The translations under genes and the position numbers were made by a program. DNA of 64,000 nt. It comes from Hanleya hanleyi. Lineage: Eukaryota > Mollusca > Polyplacophora > Lepidopleurida > Hanleyidae. Of this stretch, positions 1-11,849 are shown piece by piece. Position 1 is the stretch's first letter. Every line of letters starts with the position of its first letter. The stretch spans positions 1-64,000 of the forward strand of contig JAVTVY010020460.1 of NCBI GenBank assembly GCA_036873755.1, given 5' to 3'. The notes beneath the pieces were generated by a model that was given only the letters and a program-made list of their open reading frames with translations, did no database searches and had not been told where the DNA came from.

Positions 1-547
1 AATCTCAAGCCGCAGGAGTCAAAATTTACTCATGTCTGCCTCCCCCTGACAGGTAATTTTATAAAAAGACAGGTAGACAAATAAAATGCCCGTCTCCAGT
101 GACAGGTAGCCAATAATTTTTTTTATTTTGGTGTTCAAAATATATCTTTGACAAAATTCATTCAAACAGCTGCAAATTAGTGCATGGAAACAAGGTGTCA
201 TTAATTTATTGGTAACGTGTAGCTGCTTTGTCGTTAATTGTGAATTACATGTACTCGACAATTTCAACGACCGCTTGTTCAGGTAATTCTTAAAGGTGAT
301 GGGTACACTTTTTGATCTGCTGTCTTGTGTGACTGTTAAATTAATTTTAATATTTCGACTCCTGGGGCGAGTCAGTTTGAAAATTGTAACTTGTTGCTTA
401 CTAATTTGGACTTAGTTTTAAGAGGATAGATCAAAGGCTGGGGTCCCTGTGTCAGGATAACATTCAGCCTGAGAGGCCGGAAAGGAACATAAAATAAATT
501 CTAAAAAAAACTTACCGGTAACTTTGGCCTAGGGTATTGTCGTCATC
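1..547. other. No gene seen
   Basis: AT-rich sequence with only short random reading frames. The missing 3' exons of the receptor gene could lie here or to the left, but nothing resembling TM3 or S2 was found on the minus strand. Confidence 0.5.
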
Positions 548-900
548 ATGTACATGCAGCTGTCCGTACGTCCGTCCGTTACCGCGATATCTACAGAACC
601 GTTTCATGCATGGCAACCAAACTTGTTACATCTATTTATCTTCACGCAAGTCAGAAGCCTATCGAAAATGAGTCATCTCGGACAATATTTTGCAGAGTTA
701 TGCCCCTTTTTACAAATAAAAATCCATTTAGGATTTGTTATTGTGATAATTTCATAACTGTTCCATATACAACATCCTAACGTGATACAGTTGTTTCTCT
801 TGACCTGAACTAGATGCCTATCGAAAATGAGTCGTGTCAGAAAGTATTTTGCAGAGTTATGCCCCTTGTCTAATAAAATCCACTAATTCCTATGTTAAGT
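548..900. repeat. Molluscan dispersed repeat with TTATGCCCC blocks
   Basis: Two direct imperfect copies of about 70 bp (near 655-725 and 812-870) share 'GCCTATCGAAAATGAGTC' and 'TTGCAGAGTTATGCCCC'. They are preceded by a TCCGTACGTCCGTCCG run. This pattern is familiar from bivalve and gastropod intergenic DNA. It is non-coding. Confidence 0.55.
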
Positions 901-1169
901 TTGCATATTATTTCTATATCATGTTAGTATACTATCACATTTATTTATTGATTGGATGACTGATTTATTGATTTATTTTCTTAGACAATGCGAAGAATGC
1001 TTGCAAATCTGTTTTGAAAATGACATACATGTGCCATTTAGTATACATGTACTGTATTTATCTAGCCATGTGTACTGTTGTTTTGGTGAGACATCGACAC
1101 AGCTCTTTCAATTTATTCCAGAAACAAATTAATTTAAGGGGAGGAAAACTTTTTTTTTTTCCACAAACC

Positions 1170-1260
1170 ACAAGCCACAAGCCAATCAATTGGTAGAGAC
1201 ACCCTTGCATTATAATAGCTGGGGTTCAGAGCCGAGGGGTTTCTATAGGATAGCGCAGCT
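1170..1260 (+). repeat. Possible tRNA-derived SINE head
   Basis: 'TTGGTAGAGAC' resembles a degenerate RNA polymerase III A box, and 'GGGGTTCAGAGCC' about 35 bases later resembles a degenerate B box. No cloverleaf was confirmed and no clear tail is seen. Confidence 0.25.
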
Positions 1261-1399
1261 TCATGTTTATGACAGTCTGACCACCGGGGGGGGAGGCACC
1301 ACCATTCATACCCATTCACATCCTGGGGTCAAATTACAATTGTCAATCTTTGGGGACTTCTGTCACTCGAATTTTTATTAATGTTGCTTCTCTGTTGTT

Positions 1400-2394
1400 T
1401 CACAGCTGAAAGAGTCAAGTGGGACTTCAATACCAAGAGCCTGAGGAGCCAGAGTCGTTGATATTAATCACCCTCACAGATGGCTGAACTGTCAACAACA
1501 GTTTCAGTGTTGGAAATATCAGCTGGAAGTGAAATCACGAATGCCATGCAGCTCTTGTTCCTAAGTTTAAATGAAGTATTAACTTTTGTTGAATTTTTGG
1601 CTACAACATACACCTGAAATCGATTGGAACTTTCCTTATAGAACTTGGAACCCAATACAATTCTTGAATGAAGGTACACTGTCTATATAGATTTATTCAG
1701 TACTTTGAATGTACATAATTTTAGCCCATGTGCATTCCATGATTTCGGGGGCATTCTGACACCACGGAAAGGACATGCATTTTCCTATTGTGTGGCCACT
1801 TTTTCCATCTGAGGAGTAACCACATTGCTAGCTCACTATGTTTGTTCATGGGCATATGATCTTGGGATCGCTTGAGCTTCGGTTCTTATTACGATGAAAG
1901 TTCATTTCACGAAATTCCAATATCAGTGGCGCGGGTGTGATGATCATGGTAGCAGTGCACTAATTGACAATAAAAGTCAACTAACTGAGAACTTTACTAT
2001 TATTCCTTTCATTTATTGTTAGATTTTTTCATTGAGGATTGTGAATATCTAGGAATAAGCAACAACACCTATATCTTACAACTTGTAGTCCATGCAAAAT
2101 TGTGAATTCATCAGATTGCAGCTATTTTCTCTCCATCAATTTGTGTTTTGCTGTTCCTGGATACTCATCATCTGATTTGTGAAATGTATGGTGTTTCTAT
2201 TGGATATCACATATCAGCAGGCATCGAAAGTCATATTGGGAATATACCACCGTTGACATCAGAATGAAGGCCAGTTCACTTCTGACATACAATTCTTGAG
2301 TCCGAGTGTATTACACAGCAAACCAGCATGCAGAGAGAATATTTTTGTACTGAAACATGTTCACAGACAGGACAAAAAATTTGTGTTTAAATCC
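1400..2394. other. No gene seen
   Basis: No recognisable exon, RNA or repeat on either strand; presumed intronic or intergenic to the receptor gene. Confidence 0.5.
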
Positions 2395-2900
2395 ATGGCA
2401 TGTAATGAATTTAAACATGTGTGCATTTAAACATGTTAAAAAAAGCGGACAAATTTTGTGTCTAGTTTTCTGTTTAGGGTTATGTTTAACTGTGTCTAGA
2501 TTCTAAACACAATATTCCTAAACATGTTCAGCTTTGTGATTAGGGTCTAATCACAATCTTCCTAAACATGTTTAGCTATGTGTTTAGGCTCTAAGCACAA
2601 TATTTCTAAACGTGTTTAGCTCTAAACACAACATTCCTAAACATGTTTAGCTTTGTGTTTAGGATCTAAACACAATAATCCTAAACATGTTAGCATTGTG
2701 TTTAGGGTCTAAACGCAACATTGCTAAACATGTTTAGCTTGTGTTTAGGCTCTAAATACAAAATTTCTAAACATGTTTAGCTATGTGTTTATGGTCTAAG
2801 CACAATATTTCTAAACATGTTCGAATTTAAACGTGTCAAAAACTATGGACAAAATTTGTGTTTAGATTTATGTTTAGGATCTAAACGCCAAATTTACAGT
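2395..2900. repeat. Minisatellite of ~60 bp, GTGTTTAGG / CTAAACAC
   Basis: About seven imperfect units carry 'CTAAACATGTTTAGCT' and 'GTGTTTAGGxTCTAAACAC', so each unit holds two small palindromes. The array is bordered by direct copies of 'GGACAAAATTTGTGT' (near 2447 and 2848). Confidence 0.75.
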
Positions 2901-3017
2901 GTGTCTTCTCCTTTATCGGTAAAATGGATAGTCCGTCTAATCAAAATATATGATAATATTATGTCGAGTATGTTTATTGTGTCTTTGTACATGTTTTTTG
3001 CATTATATTAACTGACT

Positions 3018-3470
3018 GTTCCCTTGATTACCTATAGACGGAATTTTCCGTTAAATTTAACGGATAATAAAATCCGTTGAATCCGTTAAAAAATAAGAAT
3101 CAGTTACAATAACGGAATATTCCCTCGATTCCCTGGGGACGGACTTTTCCGTTAAATTTAACGGATAATAAAATCCGTTGAATCCGTTAAAAAATAAGAA
3201 TCCGTTACAATAACGGAATATTCCCTTGTTTCCCTGGGAACGGACTTTTACGTTAAATTTAACGGATAATAAAATCCGTTGAATCCGTTAAAAAATAAGA
3301 ATCCGTTACGATAACGGAATATTCCCTCGATTCCCTGGGGACGGACTTTTCCGTTAAATTTAACGGATAATAAAATCCGTTGAATCCGTTAAAAAATAAG
3401 AATCCGTTACAATAACGGAATATTCCCTTGATTCCCTGGGGACGGATTTTTTCCGTTCGAGTAAACGGAA
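3018..3470. repeat. Palindromic satellite, period ~101 bp, about 4.4 units
   Basis: Units start with TTCCC(T/C) near 3018, 3120, 3221, 3322 and 3423, so the period is 101-102 bp. Each contains the perfect palindrome CCGTTAAATTTAACGG plus 'AATCCGTTAAAAAATAAG' and 'AATAACGGAATATTCCC'. The units look nearly identical by eye. The array abuts the receptor exon at 3492. Confidence 0.85.
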
Positions 3471-3491
3471 TTTTATTTTGAGTGTACATAC

Positions 3492-3855
3492 GCAAAAGAG
3501 AAGGAATGTTATAATGCTGACCCTGGTGTAACATATTCCCGAATAGCTTCCAGAAGTTGAGGGCTGTCAGATGCCCGAATGTCTGGGAAATGACTGATGA
3601 AAACTTCAGAGAAACATTCATCTCGTGGTAGACCTCTAACATGCTGAGCAGAAAGGACACGGCCAGCAGGCAGACTATCAACAGAACCAAAACAAGCCAA
3701 TCGAACGTATCCACGGCTACACGCCATCTTAGTTCTCTTTCCTCGGGTTTCTTGTAATGCGCCCTGACTTGCGAGACTATTACTGGATAGGAAAAGTCCA
3801 TAACCTTTATCCGATCCAATTTTGGCCAGTAAGGAACGCCGATAACATCAATATC
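3492..3855 (-). CDS. iGluR exon: end of S1, TM1 and start of pore loop
   Basis: The exon has 121 codons plus one base, after a TGACAG acceptor (3856-3857). It reads DIDVIGVPYW, then DRIKVMDFSYPVIVSQ, then a run of about 22 hydrophobic residues (WLVLVLLIVCLLAVSFLLSM, TM1), then FWKLFGNMLHQGQ, resembling the M2 pore-loop approach. The donor chosen is C|GTATGT at 3491. Translation past it runs into the 101-bp satellite at 3018-3470, so readthrough is not plausible. The exon carrying the pore exit and TM3 was sought at 1-3490 and not found. Confidence 0.85.
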
Positions 3856-6800
3856 CTGTCATGATAAATTACATCGTTTTATAGTAAAACAACCAATAAT
3901 ATTTTTCACATTTAGATTATCAGTATTTTTTTTACAAAATGTAAGTATATATTATCATCCCGGTGCTGACTTCCGCTATCATGGGATGTAAAACAACAAC
4001 ACCGGTGATTTAAAAGTCTATAGATAAGTTGTGATAAGATACAATTTGATGTAGCATCTACCACGTGCATTGAGCCCTTGGGTTTAAAATCACGTTTTTA
4101 TCCGAAAACGAATGGACGGAAATTCAGAACTACGAACAACGGAGGATCAGGCTTCGCCGAGGTACTAAGCATGTATCGTGTAAATGCAAAATAGTCTGTG
4201 GAAAATCGTCAAAACGGGTAAATACCTGACATAGTACATCTGTGAAGCACATAGTATCATTAATGTAAGGTTCATCGTCGTCCATCAGATAGTATCCGTG
4301 AATTGAACACGATTAGAAATTGTTGATCGACGGGATAAACGATCATAGCCCGGTTAAAAAACATCGAGAGGGATACTAAAAAGTTATATTACACACCCAC
4401 AATGTACTAAACATCCCCCATTTAGGTTTCAAAGTTGTTCATCAAATATTGAAGGATACATGGACCGGGAAATAAATGATTGACTGACGAGATAAAGGGT
4501 TATAACTCATCGAAAAATGTGAAATAGCCATCACAGTGCACGTCTGCAAGGTACTAAGCACCTTCCATACAAGATTCGAAGCTGTTCATAAAATATTTAT
4601 TCATCAACCTACATGTACTATTTCAATAATCATTTGGCAAAAGCAAACTGTCGAATCCTTGTTGAGGGAAATTTCCTGAATAGAAAGAGAATATGTTAAT
4701 TAAAATATTGTATTCATCTGCATTAGCAGCGTTGATTCAAATAGATCGTATTGCAGCGACGACGAAGAATTGCCGTGACTGGCAGTCGTAAACTAGGAAT
4801 TAATTATTACTGGCATAATAGGTCTCAACAATAGAGTCATATCAAATGTTCACGTCATCAATATGTACTTCTCGCACATATTTACAACTTGTGTCTTACC
4901 ACTTCCCCCAGCTAAATAATGTCATGCAGAATTAATACACTTCTATGTGTCATAATTGAATATTTCTCTTATGGAACAAAACGTTGAAAATGCATCGTAG
5001 TGCAACGTAGTGCACCGTGGTAACACAACGATTGGATAAATCTGCGTATCATGAATATGTGATGAGCATTATTTCCCGAACGGTTCATTATTGGTGCACC
5101 ATACGCGTACCTGGTACCGTATGTGAAAAATCATCGACACGGGTCAAAGACAACCCCAATAATTTGCTCATCTGCATGTTATTAGAGATTCTTTGCACAT
5201 TTGAAGGTCTGCTTTAAATATACTAACCGAGATGTGGACTGGACAAGAAATTGTTGAGGGACCATAACCCGAAAACAGTGAAACGAACCATATGGTACAT
5301 ATCTGCGAGGTACACGTACTAGGTATCTGTCATGCATGTTTTTAAGTTGCCCATCAATTAGTAACTGAGATGTTGACTGGACAACGAATTGTTAACTGAC
5401 AGATGGCAGGACGTCCGCACCACCACACTAAAGTACGACCAGACATACATGCATTCCGATTACATGACACACAGCCAGGTGGTTAAATGTGATAATAATG
5501 AATATCACACTATATAAAATAAGGAGTAGGTAATTATTTACCTGGGTAATTAACATATTGATCAGTTCAGTCCAGCTCCCATTGCCCAACTCTCCCCAGT
5601 CGCCATGTGGATCTTCAACCAGTTCATACCTCAATCACAAAGCGTTTCGAAGTGTATGGATATCTTCCAAATTTATCTATCTATTATAAAGCTGAAATAT
5701 TGCTGAATGCTACATTAAATCTAATTATCTCTCTCTAATCTATAATGTAAACATATATTAGAGGAACTCCAAACACCCTCGCATCGGAATCTTCTATCTG
5801 ACTCCTCCAGCAGTCCGAAAGATCGCATAGCTGCCGTGTATTGCGCAAGAATTACAATGACGGGAAAAACAATTTGTTTGGAATTAAAACAGTGGGCATA
5901 ACCCGTTCTGTAAGTCACTAAAATATTTACAATGACGGTAATGTTAACGTAATTGCATCTCGTCGATTCTCTAATTGGGTCTACACTTCCTTATTTCAGC
6001 ACGAAGCACTTTTATTCAAGTGCTTCAACCTCACAAACTTACTCGGTGGGGGTCGCCTGTCTCGATATTGAATTATGTGCGCTATTACAAATGACATCAT
6101 ACCTTTGGCCTTTATCTATTATTTGAGAAAGCGGTGCACAGACACCCAAATAGATCCTCTGAGCAACACCTTAAAAGACCCCGAGTTAAAATAAAAATCA
6201 TAGGTAAACCGAACACATATCATGCTTCAAACAACGATCACTGACCTTCAATTATTCGTCGCAACAGACAGGAAAAAACAAAAACAATTCACTTCTATGG
6301 CAGAAGTGGCTTAAAGGGATCAATGGATCGGGATTATTTTTTAGAGGTCTGATACCTACTAGGATAGATCATTTAGTCCAATCACTCAGTTCAGCATGGA
6401 ATTTTTCTTGTTGACTTGTTACAGAATTCGAGAAATTTCACAGCGATTTGCTGCGAGGTTGACACATTATGAGGTTTCGACTTCATATACCTCATCCTGA
6501 ATACAACAGTTTTTAACTTCCTCAAGCAAGTTCAATGGTGCGACAATGACATTTATTATACCTCATGAAAATTCGCAATGTTTTCTTTTATTGGCAGCCT
6601 GTCACGTGTCATTCTACAAATCGAGATGTTCAGTGATGATGCAGTCATATCTTGCCTTACCGTTGAATAAATGTCATGTACCACGGCAGAGCGTTGAACA
6701 TGACAAATTATTCCACGGCGACATCTGCCGGACCAATAGTTGCCTCCCATAGTGCGCGCACCAACATACTTCCCGAAACGAAGATTGATGTGTATCTTCG

Positions 6801-9800
6801 TCGACCTGATGTACATACGTCGGCCCGGTGGTGATAGAAATTAGTGAATGTGATTTGGCAATTGACTGAAATACATTTGGCATCTTTTAAAAAGGTACGT
6901 AAGATCACCGAGAACGTTGTTCTTCCAAATTATGCGATTGAGTCGACAAATAAGCCGAGGTCGAACAGTCGATATTGACACGGCGTTTTGAAATCAACAA
7001 CGGTCGCGCAATGTTGAACACGGTATGCTTATTTCACCGTATCATCCTAATTCACATGATTATTGAAGCCCCCAATTTTTTCAAGTATGACATTCGGTAT
7101 AATAAAACAAGTATTGCATGTTGTAGCGTGGGACATGACGATTTGTCAGCTCTCGAAAGCTGATGTACAACTCGCGCTGCGCGCTCTTTGTACATCACTT
7201 TTCTCGAGCTGACAAATCGTCATGTACCACTCTACAACATGCAATATTTGTATAGTATATCTCAAGCAATCATCACCAGGACCGCAAATAGTAATTATAA
7301 GGATGATCCTCTCATTCGCCCATATGCTTGCTACGACCTCTTTATCCTATCTAGCGAATTATTGTGATTTTTGTTTCACAATGTTACCCCTAGAACCGCT
7401 TATTCCGTACGATTATTAAGATTAATGTTTGGTTTTATATAAAAAAAAAATCATTGTGAAACTGTCAAATTTGGAGCTGTTTACAAAAAACTACTTCTTG
7501 TGAAACAAAATCCTAAAAGTTGCAACTCAGGAAGATCGCATGCCAATTATACAACGAGATATGACTCCCCCAACCAAGAATACCAATAAAGGGTGACCTC
7601 AGCCATTTTGTTCGTCATTAGCTGAGCGTACACTTTACTATCAAAGGAAAATTTACCTAGGGTAATCACTGATGCCATGTTCACGAGCTCGGCTAAGTAT
7701 GAACACTATTAATTTATGCAAAACATAAACAAATGAGGTTTATCACGCTGAAACCAGAATTCTAGCCTCCACCTAGCGGCTGGAACACTCATTATTCAAT
7801 ATTACAAGATTAAAGCATTGATAAATAGAGCCGTCTCGCCTGAGGCTGAGTAGGTGCTACAAAAACACTAACCCTTCCGTATCATTAGTTCTGATAATTT
7901 TGGCCTTTTCAGGAGACAGTCTACTAATTGAATCCTCGATTTCCCGAATAATTAAATTCACGACGCATACCTTTGCATGCCCCATAGCATATCATAGCGA
8001 CTGATATAGAAGAATTCAGAAGTTAACCGCGAGTAATCAGTAGCTAAGTCACACAAATAAGGCTTATATGTTCTATCGGCAAAGCCCACACCGTTGCCGC
8101 CCATACAGTTCCTGATCTTTTCCACATTTTACTAAGACAGTTCATAATTCACCCAAAGGTATCTAACTTGCGTCGTATGTTTTATTCGATGTCTATTTTC
8201 CAAAACCATGTGATCCCTACGGCCGCGGATGACAGACCACGAAAAGATATACATTGACGGCAATGCTAACCTCTGATGCTTCAAATTTGCTTATATGATA
8301 GTGTAAAAATGTCTATCAATTGAAGCTCTTCTCATTATTCAAACTTGAATCCTCCATGAACACGAGCTAATCTAACGCTCCGACCCTTCATATACGCGTC
8401 AAATTCGAAATTTGTTAGAAAATTCAAATCCGCAAAGAAAAAAATGGAATAGCATTTTTCGCTCTCGTCCAATATATCATACTAGTACACACTTTCTATA
8501 TATCGGTTGCTTGGAAGATAAAAGCGGTCAACAAAAGCACGCTGATCCTGTCGTTGATGTATACGTAGTGAAATACTTCATATTGTGACGAGTGAATGAT
8601 TTGATTTATCAAATCCGTATTCATTTCTATATGTATTCGCTCTACAATTGGACAGACAAGTAACACTTAGGAAAGAGATCAATATAAAGATCGTCATTCT
8701 TGGATACTTGTAATGTCGCTCTTATTTAGACAATAGGTATAAAGCATGATGTCATCCTTGAATGGCAGTTATGACGCATATATATTACTCACCTGAAGTT
8801 CAGTCGACGTGTTAATTCGTCTAACATATCGATTGTTTGGCCTTTGAAGATGGTCTTGCCATGCTCTTTAGTATTCATAATAAATGGAATCCACTGCAAA
8901 CGAGGGAAGACGGAATTTCACAACATATATTCGTTAGCAATTGCAGTCAAATATGCATTGATACTACATTTTGGACAATCAGCTGCCCATACCCGGAGTC
9001 GGTGGCGAAAGTCACAAAGTTTGTTTCCTCATTTGCAGTGACAAAAGCAGTTAATGAGAGAGCCTAAACCACACCCACGGTGTTCTCTCACAGTTTCGTC
9101 GTGCAAAATGATCAGACAACATCGATTATGACATTTATTAACGATAAACTTCAAATTAACGACAAAATCGAAACATCAATACATGATGCAATCACGTTGC
9201 GATTAATAAACAATTTTGACGGGAGACCATACCGGTTTTCGCGCTAATTTCAGGATCACCCTTAAACGACCCAACACCATGGATTACTCATGTCACGTTT
9301 GAATATGATGACTCAACACGAATACAGAATGTCGATCTCATAGGTGGCAACCACTATGTGAATTGTCGAATTTATCGCTGTATTTGCGTTGAAATAATGG
9401 AACACGCACAACAAGAAACAACAATGGGACGTATTCGAAAGTGAACAAGTAATATATAGTAATACAATATTCCAATGCGTACAGCTACATGTATTCCTGC
9501 TCTTCTGAACCAATATTCATTGATCGAGACGTCAACTCCATAAAGCAAGCTACGTATCATGTTCATTACGAATCGAAATAAGCATTGACATACGTAATAT
9601 GGGTTGCTTGCTAACACTGCTCTCTCAATGAACTATATACACCAATTAGAGGAGCTTACCTCACCAACACCAATTCGAAGTGTTCTTCCGTTTAATCCAG
9701 TGTGTGCATTAGGGAACAAGATTTTAGTTACTTCATCCATCGATTGTTGTTCACACTGACGCCATTTTTTGACAGGCTGAAATTCCATGGTAGCCCCAAG

Positions 9801-11849
9801 CCGTCTGCGAGTATATATCTTCATTGGAGGCTTTCTTTCGTTTGCATGATGATTTTGGTTATCCTGGATGTGGAAGAAGAGAAGAAACGCGAACTACTGC
9901 ACCTGCAATTGGTACATAAAACGTCAAAATTGCAATGGTATTTGTACAGTTTGACGCAATTAGTGCATTTTATTACCAGCGATGAGCTGCCGGTATCACC
10001 AAATCGGAGACGCATACATATACATCGCATTTCAAGCAGTGTTGCCCAGAAGCAAAGACGGGCGCACGCCGCGTGAATCTCGGCGTAAATTTGTGGTTAG
10101 CATTTTACCTCTACTTCCCATGACTATATCATAAGAAATATTTTAAAATATAGATATCTGCTGTAAATATGATAGATATGTCTCAAATTAACCTACAGTT
10201 CCAAGGGAAAAATATACTGCTAACAATGATAATCATCTTGGCAACTTCAAGTAAAAAACAGTCTAGCTCTCATCGATTAAAAGTATTTTCACATACACTA
10301 GGTATAGCAAGGAGAGAAAGCCAATGTCTAGAAGTAAATTGGAAAATGTCTAATTGAAGCTTTACATAGCATAGTTGGTTTCCGATGAAATTGAACAAAT
10401 GCCACACACAATGCAAACGACCTGCCATGGCGGTGACAAATCACATCTATAGCACACATTAAGAAATGCAAGTAATTTACCCCAAAACGATCAAAGTAAT
10501 ACTCAACCCACAGTGTTGCGTGTACATACCTTTTCCACTTTTGATATGTTCGATCTCTTGTAATGCATCACTATCGCAACATTCTCCAACTCACACATAT
10601 GGCCAAAGTAACCAGTACCATTGTGCTGATCAGTGAACACGAGCCATTTTGAATGGTGCAAAAATTCCGCAGAACCACATGCAGACGCCTATAGCGAAAA
10701 ATATGAAAAGACTCTCACAACTGTACTTGTGTCTTCTTAACACCAAGGTAATGCTTCTTTATGGTCCGAGCTAGTCCTACAAATCTTTTGATAAAAATCA
10801 CCCGCTGGAGTTTAACTTTACGAGGCCTGATTCCACCGTCCTCCCCCCCCCCCCAGCTCCCGCACCTCCCTCTCAAACTGTCTGAGGTATCTCCAAAACG
10901 ACAACAAACAATAAAATCTGACATTCCGTGACTCTATACTTTATGATATTGGGGTCATTTTAAGCCTATTTGCATAACCCGGCGATAAGAGGATCATGGA
11001 TACAACTTTCAAAATAGCGTCATGTATCGCAAATTTTCTTCAACATTTCTGGTTTTCCGCAAGGAAAAGAGAACAAAATCTATTTTATCTGACATCAGAT
11101 TAATATTTATTGATGTGTCATGCAGTTTTTGCGAAGAAATTACGTAAATACAAAATCCTTAAAAATCGGCCAACAAATATTTTTTTTTTAAAATGACGTC
11201 CGTGATATTCAGTGGACTGTGGAGAAAATGGGTAGAACATCCAGCCATTCATAGAGTTTCTGTAAAAGTTCACTGTTCATAAAGGCGAGGTTTGAGAATT
11301 ACAATGGTCGCCCGTGGTACATCACTTTTCTTGAATTGACAAATCGTCGTGTCTCACTTTCTCACATCCAATAATTTGTCAATGTATAAAAGCAAATTCT
11401 GCTGAATCAAGGACTGTATATTCATTAAAGGGACAATGCCAACAGTTTGCGATGATAACAACGAATGGAGCATGGTGTAATATTTCTGCCGCAAAATCGT
11501 GGAACAATACCTAATGAACTGCCTTCAAATGAAAACGCTCTGAATTAAATGAAAATTGGAATATGCAAATTTTATCACGACTGATGCATCCCCTTTCTCG
11601 CATATGAAGAATTCCCAATCCTTACCGCTTGTAGAACACTTTTTGCACATTTCGGGCTGCACATAACCAAGTGGGAATATACGGGTTCTATGCCCTCTTC
11701 CTGACCAGCGCGGGTGCCCCACGAATCGCACGTCTCCCTGTCTGTCCACGATAGCATTTGACATAATCGAGGAGCGTCGCTATGCGTGAGTTCATGCACG
11801 AAAGCTTTAGCCAATTCGTCTGAAAGCAATGATTCAATTTGTTTGCTCA
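3492..11849 (-). CDS. Ionotropic glutamate receptor, partial spliced gene model (six exons)
   Basis: Six exons join in phase: 11626-11849, 10530-10688, 9660-9863, 8793-8893, 5542-5629 and 3492-3855, giving about 379 residues. In order they encode the end of the amino-terminal domain, the linker ending in GLNGRTLRIGV, ligand-binding lobe S1 (PFIMNT, YELVEDPHGDWG, DRIKVMDFSYP), TM1 and the start of the pore loop. Family knowledge: these are tetrameric ligand-gated cation channels of the plasma membrane, mostly at synapses or on sensory cells. The arginine before the DFSYP block, which in this family contacts the ligand carboxylate, appears present as DRIKVMDFSYP. Signal peptide, most of the amino-terminal domain, TM2-TM4 and lobe S2 are not found; they are either outside the window or unrecognised. 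The closest subtype (kainate-like or mollusc-specific) cannot be decided. No in-frame stop is seen in the six exons, so the gene is probably functional. Confidence 0.85.
3856..5541. repeat. Intron with degenerate mollusc-type repeat
   Basis: Related blocks recur: 'AAAGGGTTATAACTCATCG' with 'AGGTACTAAGCACC' near 4490-4570, 'GAGGTACACGTACTAGG' near 5310, and 'CGTCCGCACCACCACAC' near 5412. This is a degraded, partly tandem dispersed repeat of molluscan type. No exon was found. Confidence 0.45.
5542..5629 (-). CDS. iGluR exon: S1 YELVEDP block
   Basis: One base plus 29 codons encode YELVEDPHGDWG and GSWTELINMLITQ. The acceptor is TGATTGAG (5630-5631) and the donor is CAG|GTAAAT (5541). The block is diagnostic of the S1 lobe of ionotropic glutamate receptors and runs straight into 'DIDVIGVPYW' on the next exon. 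Confidence 0.9.
5630..7106. other. Intron, nothing recognised
   Basis: Part of the ~3.2-kb intron between the S1 exons. The longest reading frames here show no family resemblance. Confidence 0.5.
7107..7251. mobile_element. Fold-back MITE, 145-bp near-perfect palindrome
   Basis: Two 71-base arms (7107-7177 and 7181-7251) surround a 3-base loop, with roughly 10 mismatches. The core arm motif is 'CATGACGATTTGTCAGCTC'. It lies inside the receptor intron. A half-copy with 'GTACATCACTTTTCTTGAA' and 'TGACAAATCGTCGTG' is at about 11312-11360, so the element is dispersed. Confidence 0.8.
7252..8792. other. Intron, nothing recognised
   Basis: No exon, RNA gene or clear repeat on either strand; intronic to the receptor gene. 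Confidence 0.5.
8793..8893 (-). CDS. iGluR exon: first part of ligand-binding lobe S1
   Basis: The exon has 33 codons plus two bases, between a TTTGCAG acceptor (8894-8896) and a GTGAGT donor (8792). It starts WIPFIMNT and ends IDMLDELTRRLNF. This is the ligand-binding strand followed by the helix found before 'YELVEDP' in glutamate receptors. The split codon joins the 5542-5629 exon in phase. Confidence 0.88.
8894..9659. other. Intron, nothing recognised
   Basis: Receptor intron of about 0.77 kb without a recognisable element. Confidence 0.5.
9660..9863 (-). CDS. iGluR exon: end of amino-terminal domain and linker to S1
   Basis: The exon has 68 codons in phase 0. The acceptor follows a strong pyrimidine tract ending CATCCAG, and the donor is GAG|GTAAGC. 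The exon ends with the signature FPNAHTGLNGRTLRIGVGE. In this family 'FPN..GLNGRTLR' marks the junction between the amino-terminal domain and the first strand of the ligand-binding domain. A shorter alternative acceptor at 9805-9806 would break the frame with the upstream exon, so the longer exon was chosen. Confidence 0.85.
10530..10688 (-). CDS. iGluR exon: amino-terminal domain, HSKWLVFTD block
   Basis: This exon has 53 codons in phase 0, flanked by a CTATAG acceptor (10689-10690) and a GTATGT donor (10529). It encodes an 'FLHHSKWLVFTDQ' strand followed by 'CELENVAIV', typical of the distal amino-terminal domain of invertebrate ionotropic glutamate receptors. It connects in phase to the flanking exons. 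Confidence 0.8.
10920..11230 (+). repeat. Dispersed long-arm repeat, copy 1
   Basis: 'GATATTGGGGTCATTTTAAG', 'TTTCTTC.ACATTTCTG.TTTTCCGC', 'TCAGATTAATATTTA' and 'AAATGACGTC' match the arms at 19080-19560, 20210-20760, 25970-26345 and 27040-27507. It lies in the receptor intron. Confidence 0.65.
11312..11360 (+). mobile_element. Half copy of the fold-back MITE
   Basis: The sequence matches the right arm of the 7107-7251 palindrome, with no opposing arm nearby. Confidence 0.55.
11626..11849 (-). CDS. iGluR exon: amino-terminal domain segment
   Basis: The exon has two leading bases and 74 open codons. It ends with CAKSVLQA directly before a GTAAGG donor at 11625; the acceptor is AATCAG at 11850-11851. 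The 'YSHLVMCSPKCAKSVL' stretch is the cysteine-containing part of the amino-terminal domain that precedes the 'HSKWLVFTD' block on the next exon, and the phases agree. Exons further upstream were not recognised between 11850 and 12900. The first splice site is the least certain part of this exon. Confidence 0.75.

Noticed and set aside
3259..3819. 186-codon open frame as a complete protein
   Set aside because: Only the part upstream of the donor at 3491 is receptor-like; the remainder is translated satellite.
4470..4530. Hammerhead ribozyme (CTGACGA .. GAAA)
   Set aside because: Stem II would have only about three pairs and no stem I or III closes; the sequence is part of a common molluscan repeat.
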